In this document: positions 1-8,382 of the stretch, piece after piece | How positions within the stretch are numbered: position 1 is the first letter of the stretch | Layout: every line of letters begins with the position of its first letter | NCBI RefSeq assembly: GCF_001650195.1 | Contig: NZ_LXYR01000008.1 | Coordinates: 62,001 to 126,000, forward strand | Reading direction: 5' to 3' | Source: Phormidesmis priestleyi BC1401 | GTDB lineage: Bacteria > Cyanobacteriota > Cyanobacteriia > Leptolyngbyales > Leptolyngbyaceae | DNA: 64,000 nt | Program-made: the position numbers and the translations under genes | The notes under the pieces: model-generated | Seen by the model: only the letters and a program-made list of their open reading frames with translations | Databases searched by the model: none | What the model was told of the DNA's origin: nothing

Positions 1-378
1 GATGCTCACATGATTGGGTTTACCGGAGGAGTTGAGCCTCACGGATCAGCCAATCTTTGGATGAGTAGTGGCGGTTCTCACTCGTTTAATCTCAAACAGC
101 AGCCAGGGCAGCAACCGATTCAAGGATGGGAAGCGAACGACTGGGAGAAAGACATCGATCGCTTATTTATCGAAGGGTCAAGAGAACTCGCTCCAGCAAA
201 ACGTCGGAAAATTTACGCTCAGTTTCAAGAAATTGTGCAAGAACAACTGCCTGTGATTCATCTAGTCAACGACTCAGCTTTGATGGTGACGCGCGATCGA
301 GTCCAAGGGCTAAAATATTCTGGCTTACCCAGTTGGGGTCTTTGGAACATCGACGAACTTAGAATTAAAGAAGACTGA
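1..378 (+). CDS. ABC transporter substrate-binding protein (family 5, peptide/nickel type), C-terminal part
   Basis: The reading frame is open from the first base of the window, so only the last 125 or so codons of the gene are present. The fragment resembles the C-terminal end of periplasmic solute-binding proteins of peptide/nickel ABC importers: a segment on assembling the last subunits (APAKRRKIYAQFQEIVQEQL) is followed by the P-V-I-H-L-V strand and a closing W-G-L-W-N-I-D motif. The N-terminal signal and most of the ligand site lie outside the window. The substrate cannot be told from this fragment. It ends 25 bp before larB on the same strand, so read-through into larB is possible. Confidence 0.8.
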   Translation, partial: DAHMIGFTGGVEPHGSANLWMSSGGSHSFNLKQQPGQQPIQGWEANDWEKDIDRLFIEGSRELAPAKRRKIYAQFQEIVQEQLPVIHLVNDSALMVTRDRVQGLKYSGLPSWGLWNIDELRIKED

Positions 379-403
379 CAAAATTCAAAATTCTCGCTTC
401 CCC

Positions 404-1195
404 ATGACTCAGCCCGAAGTTCTCAAATCTCTGCTCAATGCGGTCGCACAAGGAGACGTTAGCCCAGAAGACGCGATCGACAAACTCAAAAATCTTTCTT
501 ATGAACGGGTCGGAGAGTTTGCCCACATCGATCACCATCGCGCTTTGCGAACAGGTTTCCCTGAAGTGATTTGGGGATTGGGAAAAACACCTCAGCAGAT
601 CGCCCAAATTATGGAAGCGATGCGAAACCGCACCTCAACCATCATGGCAACTCGCATCGAGCCGGACGTTTATGACGCAATTAAAGCGATCGTGCCTGAT
701 GTACGCTACTATTTCACCGCCCGAATCTGTGCCCTAAACTTACCCCAACCTCCAAACCCTCAAATCGCAGGAACGATCGGCATTCTCTCAGCCGGAACCG
801 CCGACCTCCCCGTTGCCGAAGAAGCCGCGGTCACCGCCGAGCTTTGTGGCTTTAAAGTACAGCGACTTTGGGATGTCGGAGTCGCCGGAATTCACCGATT
901 GTTGAATAACCTGCACGTCTTGAAGGATGCCGACGTGCTGATCGTTGTGGCAGGCATGGAAGGTGCATTGCCCAGCGTAGTCGGGGGTCTGGTAGATTGC
1001 CCGATCGTTGCCGTACCGACCAGTGTGGGATATGGAGCCAGTTTTAACGGACTCGCACCCTTATTAACGATGCTCAATTCTTGTGCGGCGGGGATCGGAG
1101 TCGTCAACATTGATAACGGGTTTGGAGCCGCGATTTTAGCCGGACAAATTCTTAGAACGGCAGCGAAACTTCGGGCAAACCCCAAGGAATTTTAG
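404..1195 (+). CDS. larB: LarB, nickel-pincer cofactor biosynthesis (P2CMN-type carboxylase/hydrolase)
   Basis: At 263 aa this matches the LarB family. LarB carboxylates and hydrolyses nicotinic acid adenine dinucleotide in the first step toward the nickel pincer nucleotide cofactor of lactate racemase-like LarA enzymes. An N-terminal region of about 120 residues precedes a PurE/AIR-carboxylase-like domain. Visible motifs are SAGTADLPVAEE (129-140) and GMEGALPSVVGG (184-195), followed by a VPTSVGYG loop. The partners larC and larE and any LarA target are not in the window. The TPR gene starts 3 bp after the stop codon, so the two are probably cotranscribed. Family assignment is strong; the final cofactor user is unknown. 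Confidence 0.88.
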   Translation: MTQPEVLKSLLNAVAQGDVSPEDAIDKLKNLSYERVGEFAHIDHHRALRTGFPEVIWGLGKTPQQIAQIMEAMRNRTSTIMATRIEPDVYDAIKAIVPDVRYYFTARICALNLPQPPNPQIAGTIGILSAGTADLPVAEEAAVTAELCGFKVQRLWDVGVAGIHRLLNNLHVLKDADVLIVVAGMEGALPSVVGGLVDCPIVAVPTSVGYGASFNGLAPLLTMLNSCAAGIGVVNIDNGFGAAILAGQILRTAAKLRANPKEF

Positions 1196-1198
1196 ACG

Positions 1199-2185
1199 AT
1201 GGATCAATCGTTTTATCAGCAGGGCATCGCTGAAGCAGATGCCCATGACTATCAGAGAGCGATCCAATCTTTTGATCAGGCGATCGCCGCTCAACCCGAT
1301 TTCACCGAAGCCTACTACCAGCGCGGACTTGCTCGATTTAAGCTCAACGATTTGACAGGTGCGATCGCGGACTACACAGCCGCAATTCGGCTCGATGCCA
1401 ATCACACCCGCTTTTATTTTGCTCGAAGTTTGACCTACCTCAACCAAGGCGATTTGCAAGCCGCGATCGCCGATGCCGAGCAGGTGATTCGGCTCGATGC
1501 CAATCATGCGGGGGCTTATAATCTGCTGGGCAATCTTTGGCAGCGAAAGGATCAGATTGGCAAAGCGATCGTCCATTACAAAAAGGCGGCAGAACTTTAT
1601 TTATCGCAAAAAGACACCGTAAGCTGTCGGCGCTGTATGGCGATCGCTCAACAGCTTAAACCCAAATCGCCCGATCAGTTGGCTCAGTCAGTTGCCCCGA
1701 TCGAGATGGGTGAATTTCTTCAGCAAGCTATCACCAAAGCGCAGCGCGGAGATCTAGGAGGCGCGGTCGAGGATTTAGATTGGGCGATTCAAATCGATCC
1801 CCAAGATGCAAATGCTTACGCAGCGCGGGGTCGAGTTTTAGAAAAAATGGGCAACACCTACTACGCGTCAGAAAACTATCAACTGGCGGCGAGACTGTTT
1901 GCTCAACGAGGCGACGCGGTGATGCAGCAGTCGATGTTAAACGCAGTTCAGCAGATTAAACGTCCTGAGCGGCACTATGCACCTGCCCCCGTCAGTCGCC
2001 CAAAACCCCCCGTTTCGTCGGGGCGAATCAGCCCCCAAGTTCAAGACAAATTGAGGCAACTTGTGGGCTACGATCGCAGAATTGCCAGCGATCTCGTCGA
2101 ACAGCTAAAGCTTAAGAATCCCGGTATGCCAGAAGACTGGTATTGGGAAAAAGCAATTTATGACTTGGAACGCGATCGTCGTTAG
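1199..2185 (+). CDS. TPR-repeat protein
   Basis: A 328-aa protein without signal peptide, built largely of tetratricopeptide repeats. At least three typical repeats run through residues 1-115 (for example AYY..GLAR..LND...AIADYTAAIRLD) and a further pair lies near residues 170-240. The C-terminal part (about 265-328) is not TPR: it contains a proline-rich linker and a segment starting LRQLVGYDRRIASDLVEQLK that resembles the short tail seen in several cyanobacterial TPR proteins. It follows larB by 3 bp, so translation may be coupled. A scaffold or protein-interaction role is inferred. Its stop codon overlaps that of the convergent HPPD gene by 4 bp. Confidence 0.85.
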   Translation: MDQSFYQQGIAEADAHDYQRAIQSFDQAIAAQPDFTEAYYQRGLARFKLNDLTGAIADYTAAIRLDANHTRFYFARSLTYLNQGDLQAAIADAEQVIRLDANHAGAYNLLGNLWQRKDQIGKAIVHYKKAAELYLSQKDTVSCRRCMAIAQQLKPKSPDQLAQSVAPIEMGEFLQQAITKAQRGDLGGAVEDLDWAIQIDPQDANAYAARGRVLEKMGNTYYASENYQLAARLFAQRGDAVMQQSMLNAVQQIKRPERHYAPAPVSRPKPPVSSGRISPQVQDKLRQLVGYDRRIASDLVEQLKLKNPGMPEDWYWEKAIYDLERDRR

Positions 2186-3258
2186 GATTTCAGACTGCCT
2201 CGCTTTAGCTGTTCTCGCTCGATCGCTTCAAACAACGCTCTAAAATTTCCCTCACCAAACCCTTGAGCTTGATGAAGGCGATCGTCCACTCGATAGGTGT
2301 GTCGCTCGATCAGTTCAAAAAAGAAAGTCGGTTGCTGAAAAACTGGCTGAGTAAAGGTTTGCAGCAAAACGGCTTCGGGCACCTCTGATTGCCAATCGAC
2401 TAAAATCTGTTGAGCTTCAATATCAGTAAGCTGCGACTCAGACAACACGCAGTCACCTCGCTGCCGCACCTGATCGTAATAGCTGGCAGGCACCTTTAAA
2501 AAAGACAGCCCCGCATCACGGAGTTGCGCGATCGCGTCCACAATATTCTCGGTGTGAATTGCAATATGCTGCACCCCTGCACCGCCATTCAAATCCAAAA
2601 ATTCTTGAATTTGAGAACTGTCTGAAGTCGGCTCATTAATCGGCACTTGCACCCGACCATTTGGGTCGCGCATCACCCGACTGCACAGCCCAGAGCGATC
2701 GGTTTTAATCGCGAACATCTGCTGAGGCTCAAAGCCGAGAACGGTTTCATACCAACTAACGGCTCGGTCTAAGTCTCCGATCGCGACGTTGAGAACGACG
2801 TGATCGATGCGGCTAAACGTGATATTTGGGAATGTGTTGGAGTCTTTGTCCACGAGAGGCAAAGCGATCGAGCGCTCAATCAACGTATGGGTCAACGTTC
2901 CCCACGCAGAAATTTGTGCCCACTTTAACGGTCCTTGAGTTTGCAGGGGTTGGAGAACGGTGGCTCCTTGAGCGATCGCCCGATTCATCACAGCCTCAAT
3001 ATTCTCCACGCCAAACGCCACATCTACCACCCCTGGAGGGTGAGCGCTTAAAAAATCACAAACGGGGCTGGAATCGTCAAGAGCAGACGAGAAGACAAAG
3101 TAGATAGAACCATTTGCAACAGCTTCTGTATGGGTGTGATCAGAAGAGGGAGCAATGCAAAACCCTGGTGGAACCGAGTAGAAACCAAGTCTTTGAATAA
3201 ACCAGTCTCGCGTCTCACGAGCGTCTTCTACATAAAAATGGATGTGATCGATTTGCAT
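2182..3258 (-). CDS. hppD: 4-hydroxyphenylpyruvate dioxygenase
   Basis: HPPD converts 4-hydroxyphenylpyruvate to homogentisate, the aromatic head-group precursor of tocopherol in cyanobacteria and an intermediate of tyrosine degradation. The 358-aa length and two VOC (glyoxalase/dioxygenase) domains fit the family. The first begins IDHIHFYVEDARET; the second begins RIDHVVLNVAIGDLDRAVSWYE. Probable iron ligands are the histidine in RIDHVV, the histidine in VQHIAIHTEN and the glutamate of FFFELIER near the C terminus. The gene is convergent with the TPR gene (4-bp stop overlap) and stands alone on its strand. Confidence 0.93.
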   Translation of the reverse strand: MQIDHIHFYVEDARETRDWFIQRLGFYSVPPGFCIAPSSDHTHTEAVANGSIYFVFSSALDDSSPVCDFLSAHPPGVVDVAFGVENIEAVMNRAIAQGATVLQPLQTQGPLKWAQISAWGTLTHTLIERSIALPLVDKDSNTFPNITFSRIDHVVLNVAIGDLDRAVSWYETVLGFEPQQMFAIKTDRSGLCSRVMRDPNGRVQVPINEPTSDSSQIQEFLDLNGGAGVQHIAIHTENIVDAIAQLRDAGLSFLKVPASYYDQVRQRGDCVLSESQLTDIEAQQILVDWQSEVPEAVLLQTFTQPVFQQPTFFFELIERHTYRVDDRLHQAQGFGEGNFRALFEAIEREQLKRGSLKS

Positions 3259-3557
3259 AAAAACCTGAATAGTTAGCTCAAAGTCTCTGACTGTAGATTT
3301 TGCCTTGATTACTGAATTTTCGGGTCGCTCTGAAGGAAGAATCTAGATTGATGCACGATGGCAGGGGCGATCGCGTTTCACACAATCCGAGATTGACCCT
3401 ATGAGTCGGCACCCCTAATCCTTGCATTTGCGATCGCCATTCTCCACTAAACTGAGTTCATCCACAAACCAGGCTGTCTGTTAAAATCAAAAGCCTACTC
3501 TCGACTGCCACAGTCAGAGACACTCTATCGTTCTATCGAGAGCAGATATCTGATATC

Positions 3558-4367
3558 GTGACAAAAACCACGGGGGGAGCAGTGGAGTATTCGGATTCAT
3601 CAACACAGGCAGAGCAACTCAAAACCATTGGTTCAAAACTGAGCCATGAGCGCGAAGCCCGATCGATGTCTTTAGCAGCAGTTGCGACCAAAACCTACAT
3701 TCCTTTGCGACTGCTAACCGCGATCGAAGCCGGACGGTTGGATCTGTTGCCAGAACCAGTCTTCGTCCAGGGGTTCATTCGTCGCTATGCTGACACGCTG
3801 GGCTTAGATGGAACCGCTCTATCAAAAGAATTTGCGATCGAGTCGCCAGTGCTTAGCTATGAGGCAGAACCGCTTCTATTAGAGCCAGTCGAAGTCACAT
3901 CTAAGCCGTCTAAGCGTCCTTTGTGGCTCTATGCGATCGGAGGCGCGATCGGTCTAGGAGCGGCAATTCTGGTGATTGCAAGCTTAGTCAATCAGCCTAA
4001 AAAAACTGAACCGCCCGTTTCTAAGCCTTTGACGACCAACGGCACAGCTTCTCAAACAGCAGCGTCACAGGCGACTGCACCAAAGACACCCCTTTCATCA
4101 GTGTCTCCTAGTGCCAATGTTAAACCCGTTGCGGTAAAGCTGAATGTGACTGATGAAAGCTGGGTACAAGTGACTGTGGATGGCAAAGTTGCCTTTGAGG
4201 GCACTCTGCAAAAGGGCACCCAACAAGCGTGGGGAGGAGAAAAACAAGTCCTCATCAGCGCCGGAAATGCGGGAGGCGTTTTAGTGTCTTATAACAACGG
4301 AGTCGCTAAACCTTTAGGCGCACCGGGTAAGGTCGTAGAAGAGGTAAAATTTCCGTCAACCCCTTAA
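3558..4367 (+). CDS. RodZ-like helix-turn-helix membrane protein (DUF4115)
   Basis: A 269-aa protein with GTG start. The layout is that of RodZ: a cytoplasmic XRE-type helix-turn-helix at about 20-85 (GSKLSHEREARSMSLAAVA... LLPEPVFVQGFIRRYA), a single membrane helix at about 122-145, a Ser/Thr/Pro/Ala-rich periplasmic linker (150-195) and a C-terminal DUF4115 beta domain. In rods and filaments RodZ links the MreB cytoskeleton to wall synthesis, and here a shape role is inferred. The LPEPVFVQGFIRRYA segment is very typical of the family. No mreBCD genes are in the window. The upstream 300 bp holds the promoter region shared divergently with hppD. Confidence 0.85.
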   Translation: MTKTTGGAVEYSDSSTQAEQLKTIGSKLSHEREARSMSLAAVATKTYIPLRLLTAIEAGRLDLLPEPVFVQGFIRRYADTLGLDGTALSKEFAIESPVLSYEAEPLLLEPVEVTSKPSKRPLWLYAIGGAIGLGAAILVIASLVNQPKKTEPPVSKPLTTNGTASQTAASQATAPKTPLSSVSPSANVKPVAVKLNVTDESWVQVTVDGKVAFEGTLQKGTQQAWGGEKQVLISAGNAGGVLVSYNNGVAKPLGAPGKVVEEVKFPSTP

Positions 4368-4386
4368 GCAGAGGTCATTTCTCCAA

Positions 4387-5188
4387 TCAAGCGCGAACGA
4401 TTTTTGGGGCGATCGCCACTGCTCGATCGACTCCTTTTGCCTGATACTCTCCGGCAGCATATTGGTCAACGTGCTGAAAAATGGCAATGGGTGCCGTCGT
4501 CCGACAGGTAAAAAACTCCAGCACCACTTTGCCCTCTGGAAGCAACCGAACTTTTGGCGACAGATCTTTTGAGGCTTGGGCGCGCCACTGCACCTGCACC
4601 TGAGCCGGGAGAGCATCAATGAGCCGATGATTTGACCATCTGCGAGTTTTCCCTAATGTCCCAAATTCTTTGAGTTCTCGACGCAAAATTGAGGCAACCA
4701 CAAATGACATAGGAGAGCGATCGCCCTCGATCGCGTCCATCAAATCGGCAAGTCTGCCTTCTGGCTTTGGGGGGGTTTCTTCCCCTCCACACGTCTTTAA
4801 AGCGGCTTCTCAAAAGAGCCGTAGTGCTCAATGCTTCTGGCAGTGCCCAAGTCACGCTCAAGCCATCTTTCTCTAATCGATAGAGATAGCTCACCAGCCG
4901 GATTCCTGCCTTTAGCTTTAGTCTGGGCAGCTTCATCAATACACATCCAGTACCAGCGGCACTAATAAACCATCGCCCTCGATCGTTAGGCATCTGAACC
5001 GTAATTTCTGGCGAATCGCCTACGTGAAATAAATCTCCTAACCCTGCAAGCGAATCTGGTTCGGGCACGTCGGTTTCTGCAAGTGATCGGGCTTTGGGAT
5101 GATTTTCTGATTCGGGCAATACCAAAGACTTTTTAATATATTGCCTAATTTTCTGAAGAGCTTCTAAAGAGACTTTTTGAGTAGACAT
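4387..5188 (-). pseudogene. Conserved protein of unknown function, split by a frameshift at a C7 run
   Basis: Two overlapping minus-strand reading frames (5188 to 4616 and 4743 to 4387) together look like one protein of about 266 aa. In the sense strand a run of seven C (plus-strand G at 4769-4775) sits at the junction. Removing one C joins the upstream frame (ending ..DVWRGRNPPK) to the downstream frame (PEGRLADLMDAIEGDRSPM..) without a stop. The second half has the character of a soluble alpha/beta domain (WSNHRLIDALPAQVQVQW, KVRLLPEGKVVLEFF). I do not recognise the family. It is either an assembly or sequencing error, a recent inactivation, or a slippery homopolymer. It is convergent with the RodZ-like gene, 19 bp away. 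Confidence 0.7.
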
Positions 5189-5294
5189 CGGTGAATAGCG
5201 CTATCTTTGCCTACAGTTCCCAAATTGAATCTAAGAACAGCGTTTTGACGGCTTCTCGATTCATAATGAGAACAGGACTTTACATTGCTTCATC

Positions 5295-6809
5295 ATGGCG
5301 AGAGATTTGCGGGGATTCATCAAACAGCTTGAGCAACGGGGGCAGTTGCGCCGCATTAGTGCCGCCGTTGACTCAGATTTAGAGATTGCTGAGATTGCTA
5401 ATCGGATGTTGCAGCGCGGCGGTCCTGGGCTGCTGTTTGAGAATGTCAAAGGCTCTCCTTATCCAGTCGCGATCAATCTTTTGGGCACCGTCGAGCGGGT
5501 CTGCTGGGCGATGAATATGGAGTCTCCGCAGGAGTTAGAGACGTTGGGCAAAAAATTGGCGTTGCTCTATCAGCCCAGACCGCCCAAGAAGGTGTCTCAA
5601 GCGATCGACCTCGGCAAAGTTTTGTTTGATGTCTTGCGGGCAAAACCCGATCGCGATCTGTTTCCGCCCTGTCAGCAAGTCGTCGTCAAAGGTGATGACG
5701 TAGATTTGACCACGCTGCCCATGCTGCGCGTCTATCCCGGCGATGCAGGCAAGGTGATGACGTTGGGATTGATGATCACTAAAGATCCCGAAACCAAAAT
5801 CCCAAACGTGGGCGTATATCGATTGCAGTTGCAGTCTAAAAACACGATGACGGTGCAGTGGCTCTCAGTGCGCGGTCCGACTCGCCATTTGAGAAAAGCG
5901 GCGGCGATGGGGCAAGATTTAGAAGTTGCGATCGCCGTCGGAGTCGATCCGCTGGTGATTTTGGCGGCGGCGACTCCGGTTCCGATCGATATGTCTGAGT
6001 GGCTGTTTGCCGGACTTTACGGCGGATCGGGCATCCATTTAGCCAAGTGCAAAACCGTTGATTTAGAAGTGCCTGCCACCTCCGAATTTGTGTTAGAAGG
6101 CACTGTCACACCTGGAGAAGTCGGTGTAGATGGTCCAGCAGGCGATCACATGGGCTATTACGGCGGGGTGAATGAGAAAGCGCCTCTGTTTCGATTTCAC
6201 TGCATGACTCACCGCAAAGATCCGATTTATCTGACGACGTTTAGTGGTCGTCCGCCCAAAGAAGACGCGATGATGGCGCTGGCACTCAATCGCGTTTATA
6301 CCCCAATTCTCAGACAGCAGGTGCCCGAAATTGTCGATTTCTTTTTGCCGATGGAGGCATTGAGCTATAAAGCAGCCGTGATCTCGATCGACAAAGTGTA
6401 TCCCGGTCACGCCCGACGAGCCGCTTTGGCATTTTGGAGCGCACTGCCGCAGTTTAGCTACACAAAATTTGTGATTGTGGTCGATAAAGATATCAACATT
6501 CGTGATCCGAGAGCGGTTGTTTGGGCAATCACGTCGAAAGTTGACCCCGCCAGGGATGTTTTCATCTTGCCTGATAACCCGTTCGACTCGCTGGATTTTG
6601 CGACCGAAAAGCCGGGTCTAGGCAGCAAAATGGGCATTGATGCGACAACAAAACTCTATCCAGAAACCGATCGCCCGTGGGCTGCGCCGTTAGTGTCTGA
6701 CCCCGATGTCGCGGCAATGGTCGATCGGCGTTGGGCGCAATATGGGCTAGCAGATTTAGAACTCGGTGAAGTCGATCCCAGTTTGTTTGGCTATGACATG
6801 AAAAACTAG
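5295..6809 (+). CDS. ubiD: UbiD-family (prenylated-FMN) decarboxylase
   Basis: At 504 aa this fits the UbiD family, which decarboxylates aromatic or unsaturated acids using prenylated FMN made by UbiX. In cyanobacteria the presumed role is decarboxylation of the 4-hydroxybenzoate-derived ring in plastoquinone synthesis; this is inferred. Conserved stretches include NMESPQELETLG, the signature EFVLEGTVTPGEVGVDGPAGDHMGYYGG-type block (residues roughly 270-295) holding the acidic catalytic residues, and THRKDPIYLTTFSGRPPKED. The C terminus carries the hexamer-type region around VDPARDVFILP. No ubiX is in the window. Upstream is the divergent, frameshifted gene. Confidence 0.9.
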   Translation: MARDLRGFIKQLEQRGQLRRISAAVDSDLEIAEIANRMLQRGGPGLLFENVKGSPYPVAINLLGTVERVCWAMNMESPQELETLGKKLALLYQPRPPKKVSQAIDLGKVLFDVLRAKPDRDLFPPCQQVVVKGDDVDLTTLPMLRVYPGDAGKVMTLGLMITKDPETKIPNVGVYRLQLQSKNTMTVQWLSVRGPTRHLRKAAAMGQDLEVAIAVGVDPLVILAAATPVPIDMSEWLFAGLYGGSGIHLAKCKTVDLEVPATSEFVLEGTVTPGEVGVDGPAGDHMGYYGGVNEKAPLFRFHCMTHRKDPIYLTTFSGRPPKEDAMMALALNRVYTPILRQQVPEIVDFFLPMEALSYKAAVISIDKVYPGHARRAALAFWSALPQFSYTKFVIVVDKDINIRDPRAVVWAITSKVDPARDVFILPDNPFDSLDFATEKPGLGSKMGIDATTKLYPETDRPWAAPLVSDPDVAAMVDRRWAQYGLADLELGEVDPSLFGYDMKN

Positions 6810-7004
6810 GGTCGGGTATTCCCCCCATTCAGTCGGGTTTCATCCGATCGGATGATTACTCTTTTTTCTTCAAAAACTGTATGATTAGATACAGAAGGAA
6901 AAACGTTCATCCCCTATCAAATCGTAGACGGGACGGAAGTAAGGGCTACTCCTGAAGGAACGCGCTTCTCTTCACCTCACAAAAGCATTTTGGAGAAGCG
7001 ATTC

Positions 7005-7445
7005 ATGAAACTTATCTATCGTGGCAACACCTACGACTACGACCCAACTCAAGCCAGACCTGACAATGCCGGAGGACCTGTTAAGCCCGCGCCGCGTCTT
7101 CAAGCACCCTACACTTTAATGTATCGTGGGGCAACCTATCACGTCGACCCGACTGTTTCCCAACCTCAATCATCTCACCCCAGATCCTATGATTTGATGT
7201 ATCGGGGAGCAACCTATCACGTCGATCGTGATGCCCAAGGAAATCTGACCGCCTTGACGCAGTCGGCAGCCGCATCTCGATCGAAGTCTGCTGCGAGAAT
7301 GTCTCAGCGAGAATTGAGTCAAACGCATCAGACAAATGTGTCAAACAACCTGCAACGCCGCTTACAAGCTGCTCAAGAGCGAGGCGACCAGAGATTGCTT
7401 GACTTGTTAGAAGCAGAGCGTCAACAAATCACAATGAGCCACTGA
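7005..7445 (+). CDS. DUF4278 protein with three L(I/M)YRGxTY repeats
   Basis: The chosen start is the ATG at 7005, preceded by TGGAGAAG, giving a 146-aa product; the frame also extends upstream to a TTG. Three copies of the DUF4278 motif are visible: MKLIYRGNTYDYDP at the N terminus, TLMYRGATYHVDP in the middle and DLMYRGATYHVD further on. The C-terminal third is Gln/Arg-rich and helical (QRRLQAAQERGDQRLLDLLEAERQQ). DUF4278 proteins are abundant in cyanobacteria and have no established function. No signal peptide or membrane helix is seen. A strong hairpin with a T run follows the stop. Confidence 0.85.
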   Translation: MKLIYRGNTYDYDPTQARPDNAGGPVKPAPRLQAPYTLMYRGATYHVDPTVSQPQSSHPRSYDLMYRGATYHVDRDAQGNLTALTQSAAASRSKSAARMSQRELSQTHQTNVSNNLQRRLQAAQERGDQRLLDLLEAERQQITMSH

Positions 7446-7472
7446 TCCGACACTAGAGTTGGAATTGATAAG

Positions 7473-7511
7473 CGGTAGGGATGTTCGTGGAATGTCCCTA
7501 TCGTTTTTTGT
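7473..7511 (+). terminator. Rho-independent terminator after the DUF4278 gene
   Basis: A hairpin with arms GGTAGGGATGTT and AATGTCCCTATC is followed by GTTTTTTG. It lies 28 bp after the DUF4278 stop. A close relative of this hairpin sits 660 bp away at 8131-8174. Confidence 0.75.
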
Positions 7512-7533
7512 GACGAAATTAGAGATGGACTAA

Positions 7534-7998
7534 TTATTCAACCCGATGTTCAACAATCAGCATTACTCCCTGAAACTCGCCGTTGATCGAGAAGGATTGA
7601 GTGGTGCGGATGCGCTGATTTGGCTGAACTAAATTAATGGTTTCGGTCGCTATGAGATTGCCCGTTACTTTGTCACGAATGTCAAAGACCAGCAGTTGAC
7701 CCATCTCTTGAGCCGTCATTAAGTAGTTAAAAAAAGGCGGATCGGAGCTTTCGATCGTGATTCTGCCCTCGCCAATCACTCGACCCACAAAATTTTGAGT
7801 GACTTTCTTTCCACCCGGAAATTCGTGATGGTTCGTTTGAATCCACTGATTGTTGACAATTTGCTGCGTTAGCAAGCCCGTAAATCGCATTATCTCTTGA
7901 GCATTACGATCGAGTCTGATCCAATCGCCTTGCCATACGCCTATGTGTTTTGGAAAGACGGCAAACTCTTCGAGTTGGGGTTGATGATTTAATTCCAT
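7534..7998 (-). CDS. Lipocalin-like cyanobacterial protein (DUF3598-like)
   Basis: A 154-aa soluble protein without signal peptide. The opening FPKHIGVWQGDWIRLDRNA resembles the conserved start of DUF3598 proteins, a cyanobacterial beta-barrel group related to lipocalins (phycobiliprotein lyases of the CpeS/CpcS type share the fold). The remainder is a run of short beta strands (VTQNFVGRVIGEGRITIES, LLVFDIRDKVTGNLIATETINL, RIRTTQSFSINGEFQGVMLIVEHRVE), which fits a single barrel. The length is about half that of longer family members. Family call is moderate; no ligand can be named. It is monocistronic, with hairpin repeats on both sides. Confidence 0.6.
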   Translation of the reverse strand: MELNHQPQLEEFAVFPKHIGVWQGDWIRLDRNAQEIMRFTGLLTQQIVNNQWIQTNHHEFPGGKKVTQNFVGRVIGEGRITIESSDPPFFNYLMTAQEMGQLLVFDIRDKVTGNLIATETINLVQPNQRIRTTQSFSINGEFQGVMLIVEHRVE

Positions 7999-8130
7999 AC
8001 GCTAAAGCTTACAAATCTATTGCTAGAGAAACAGCACTTGTGTGGCTCGATCGTATCATCCCAAATAGGGAGCGGCTGAACGGGAACCATTGCCTGCGAT
8101 CGGCTTGGCTCCACAGAAGGCAGCACAAAC

Positions 8131-8174
8131 AAAAACGGTAGAGACGTTTCATGAAACATCCCTACCGTTTTTTG
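8131..8174. terminator. Bidirectional hairpin terminator, repeat-type
   Basis: Arms GGTAGAGACGTTTC and GAAACATCCCTACC face each other around the central ATG, with AAAAAC before and GTTTTTTG after, so it carries a T run on both strands. It is 215 bp beyond the end of the HtrA gene on the minus strand and could terminate it. It resembles the hairpins at 7473 and 43811. Confidence 0.6.
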
Positions 8175-8274
8175 TAGCGAACCTCTAAAGATGGGCTGTT
8201 TATCTAACCTGCTGCACCGTCCTAAAGTATTCTCTCCTCTAAATTCTGACGTTGCTGAAGAGAACTATGAATGA

Positions 8275-8320
8275 CCCTCACCCCCAACCCCTCTCCCCAG
8301 GGAGAGGGCTAGGGTGAGGG
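8275..8320. repeat. Interspersed palindromic repeat (CCCTCACCC family), short form
   Basis: The sequence is an imperfect inverted repeat whose arms read CCCTCACCCCCAACCCCTCTCCC and GGGAGAGGGCTAGGGTGAGGG when kept as halves around CA. It is one of four copies in the window (also 19597, 54950, 57354). It lies in a gene-free interval beyond the HtrA stop. Confidence 0.8.
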
Positions 8321-8382
8321 CAAATTCCTTGATTCTTACCCCAGATTCAGTAACGCCTAAATTCTCATGTCGATGACATCAC

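Noticed and set aside
892-1185. Antisense reading frame inside larB
   Set aside because: Shadow of a strongly conserved gene; no ribosome site or protein features.
4356-4619. Alternative minus-strand reading frame over the frameshifted gene
   Set aside because: It is a shadow of the third frame with no plausible protein features. The two-frame junction at the C run explains the region better.
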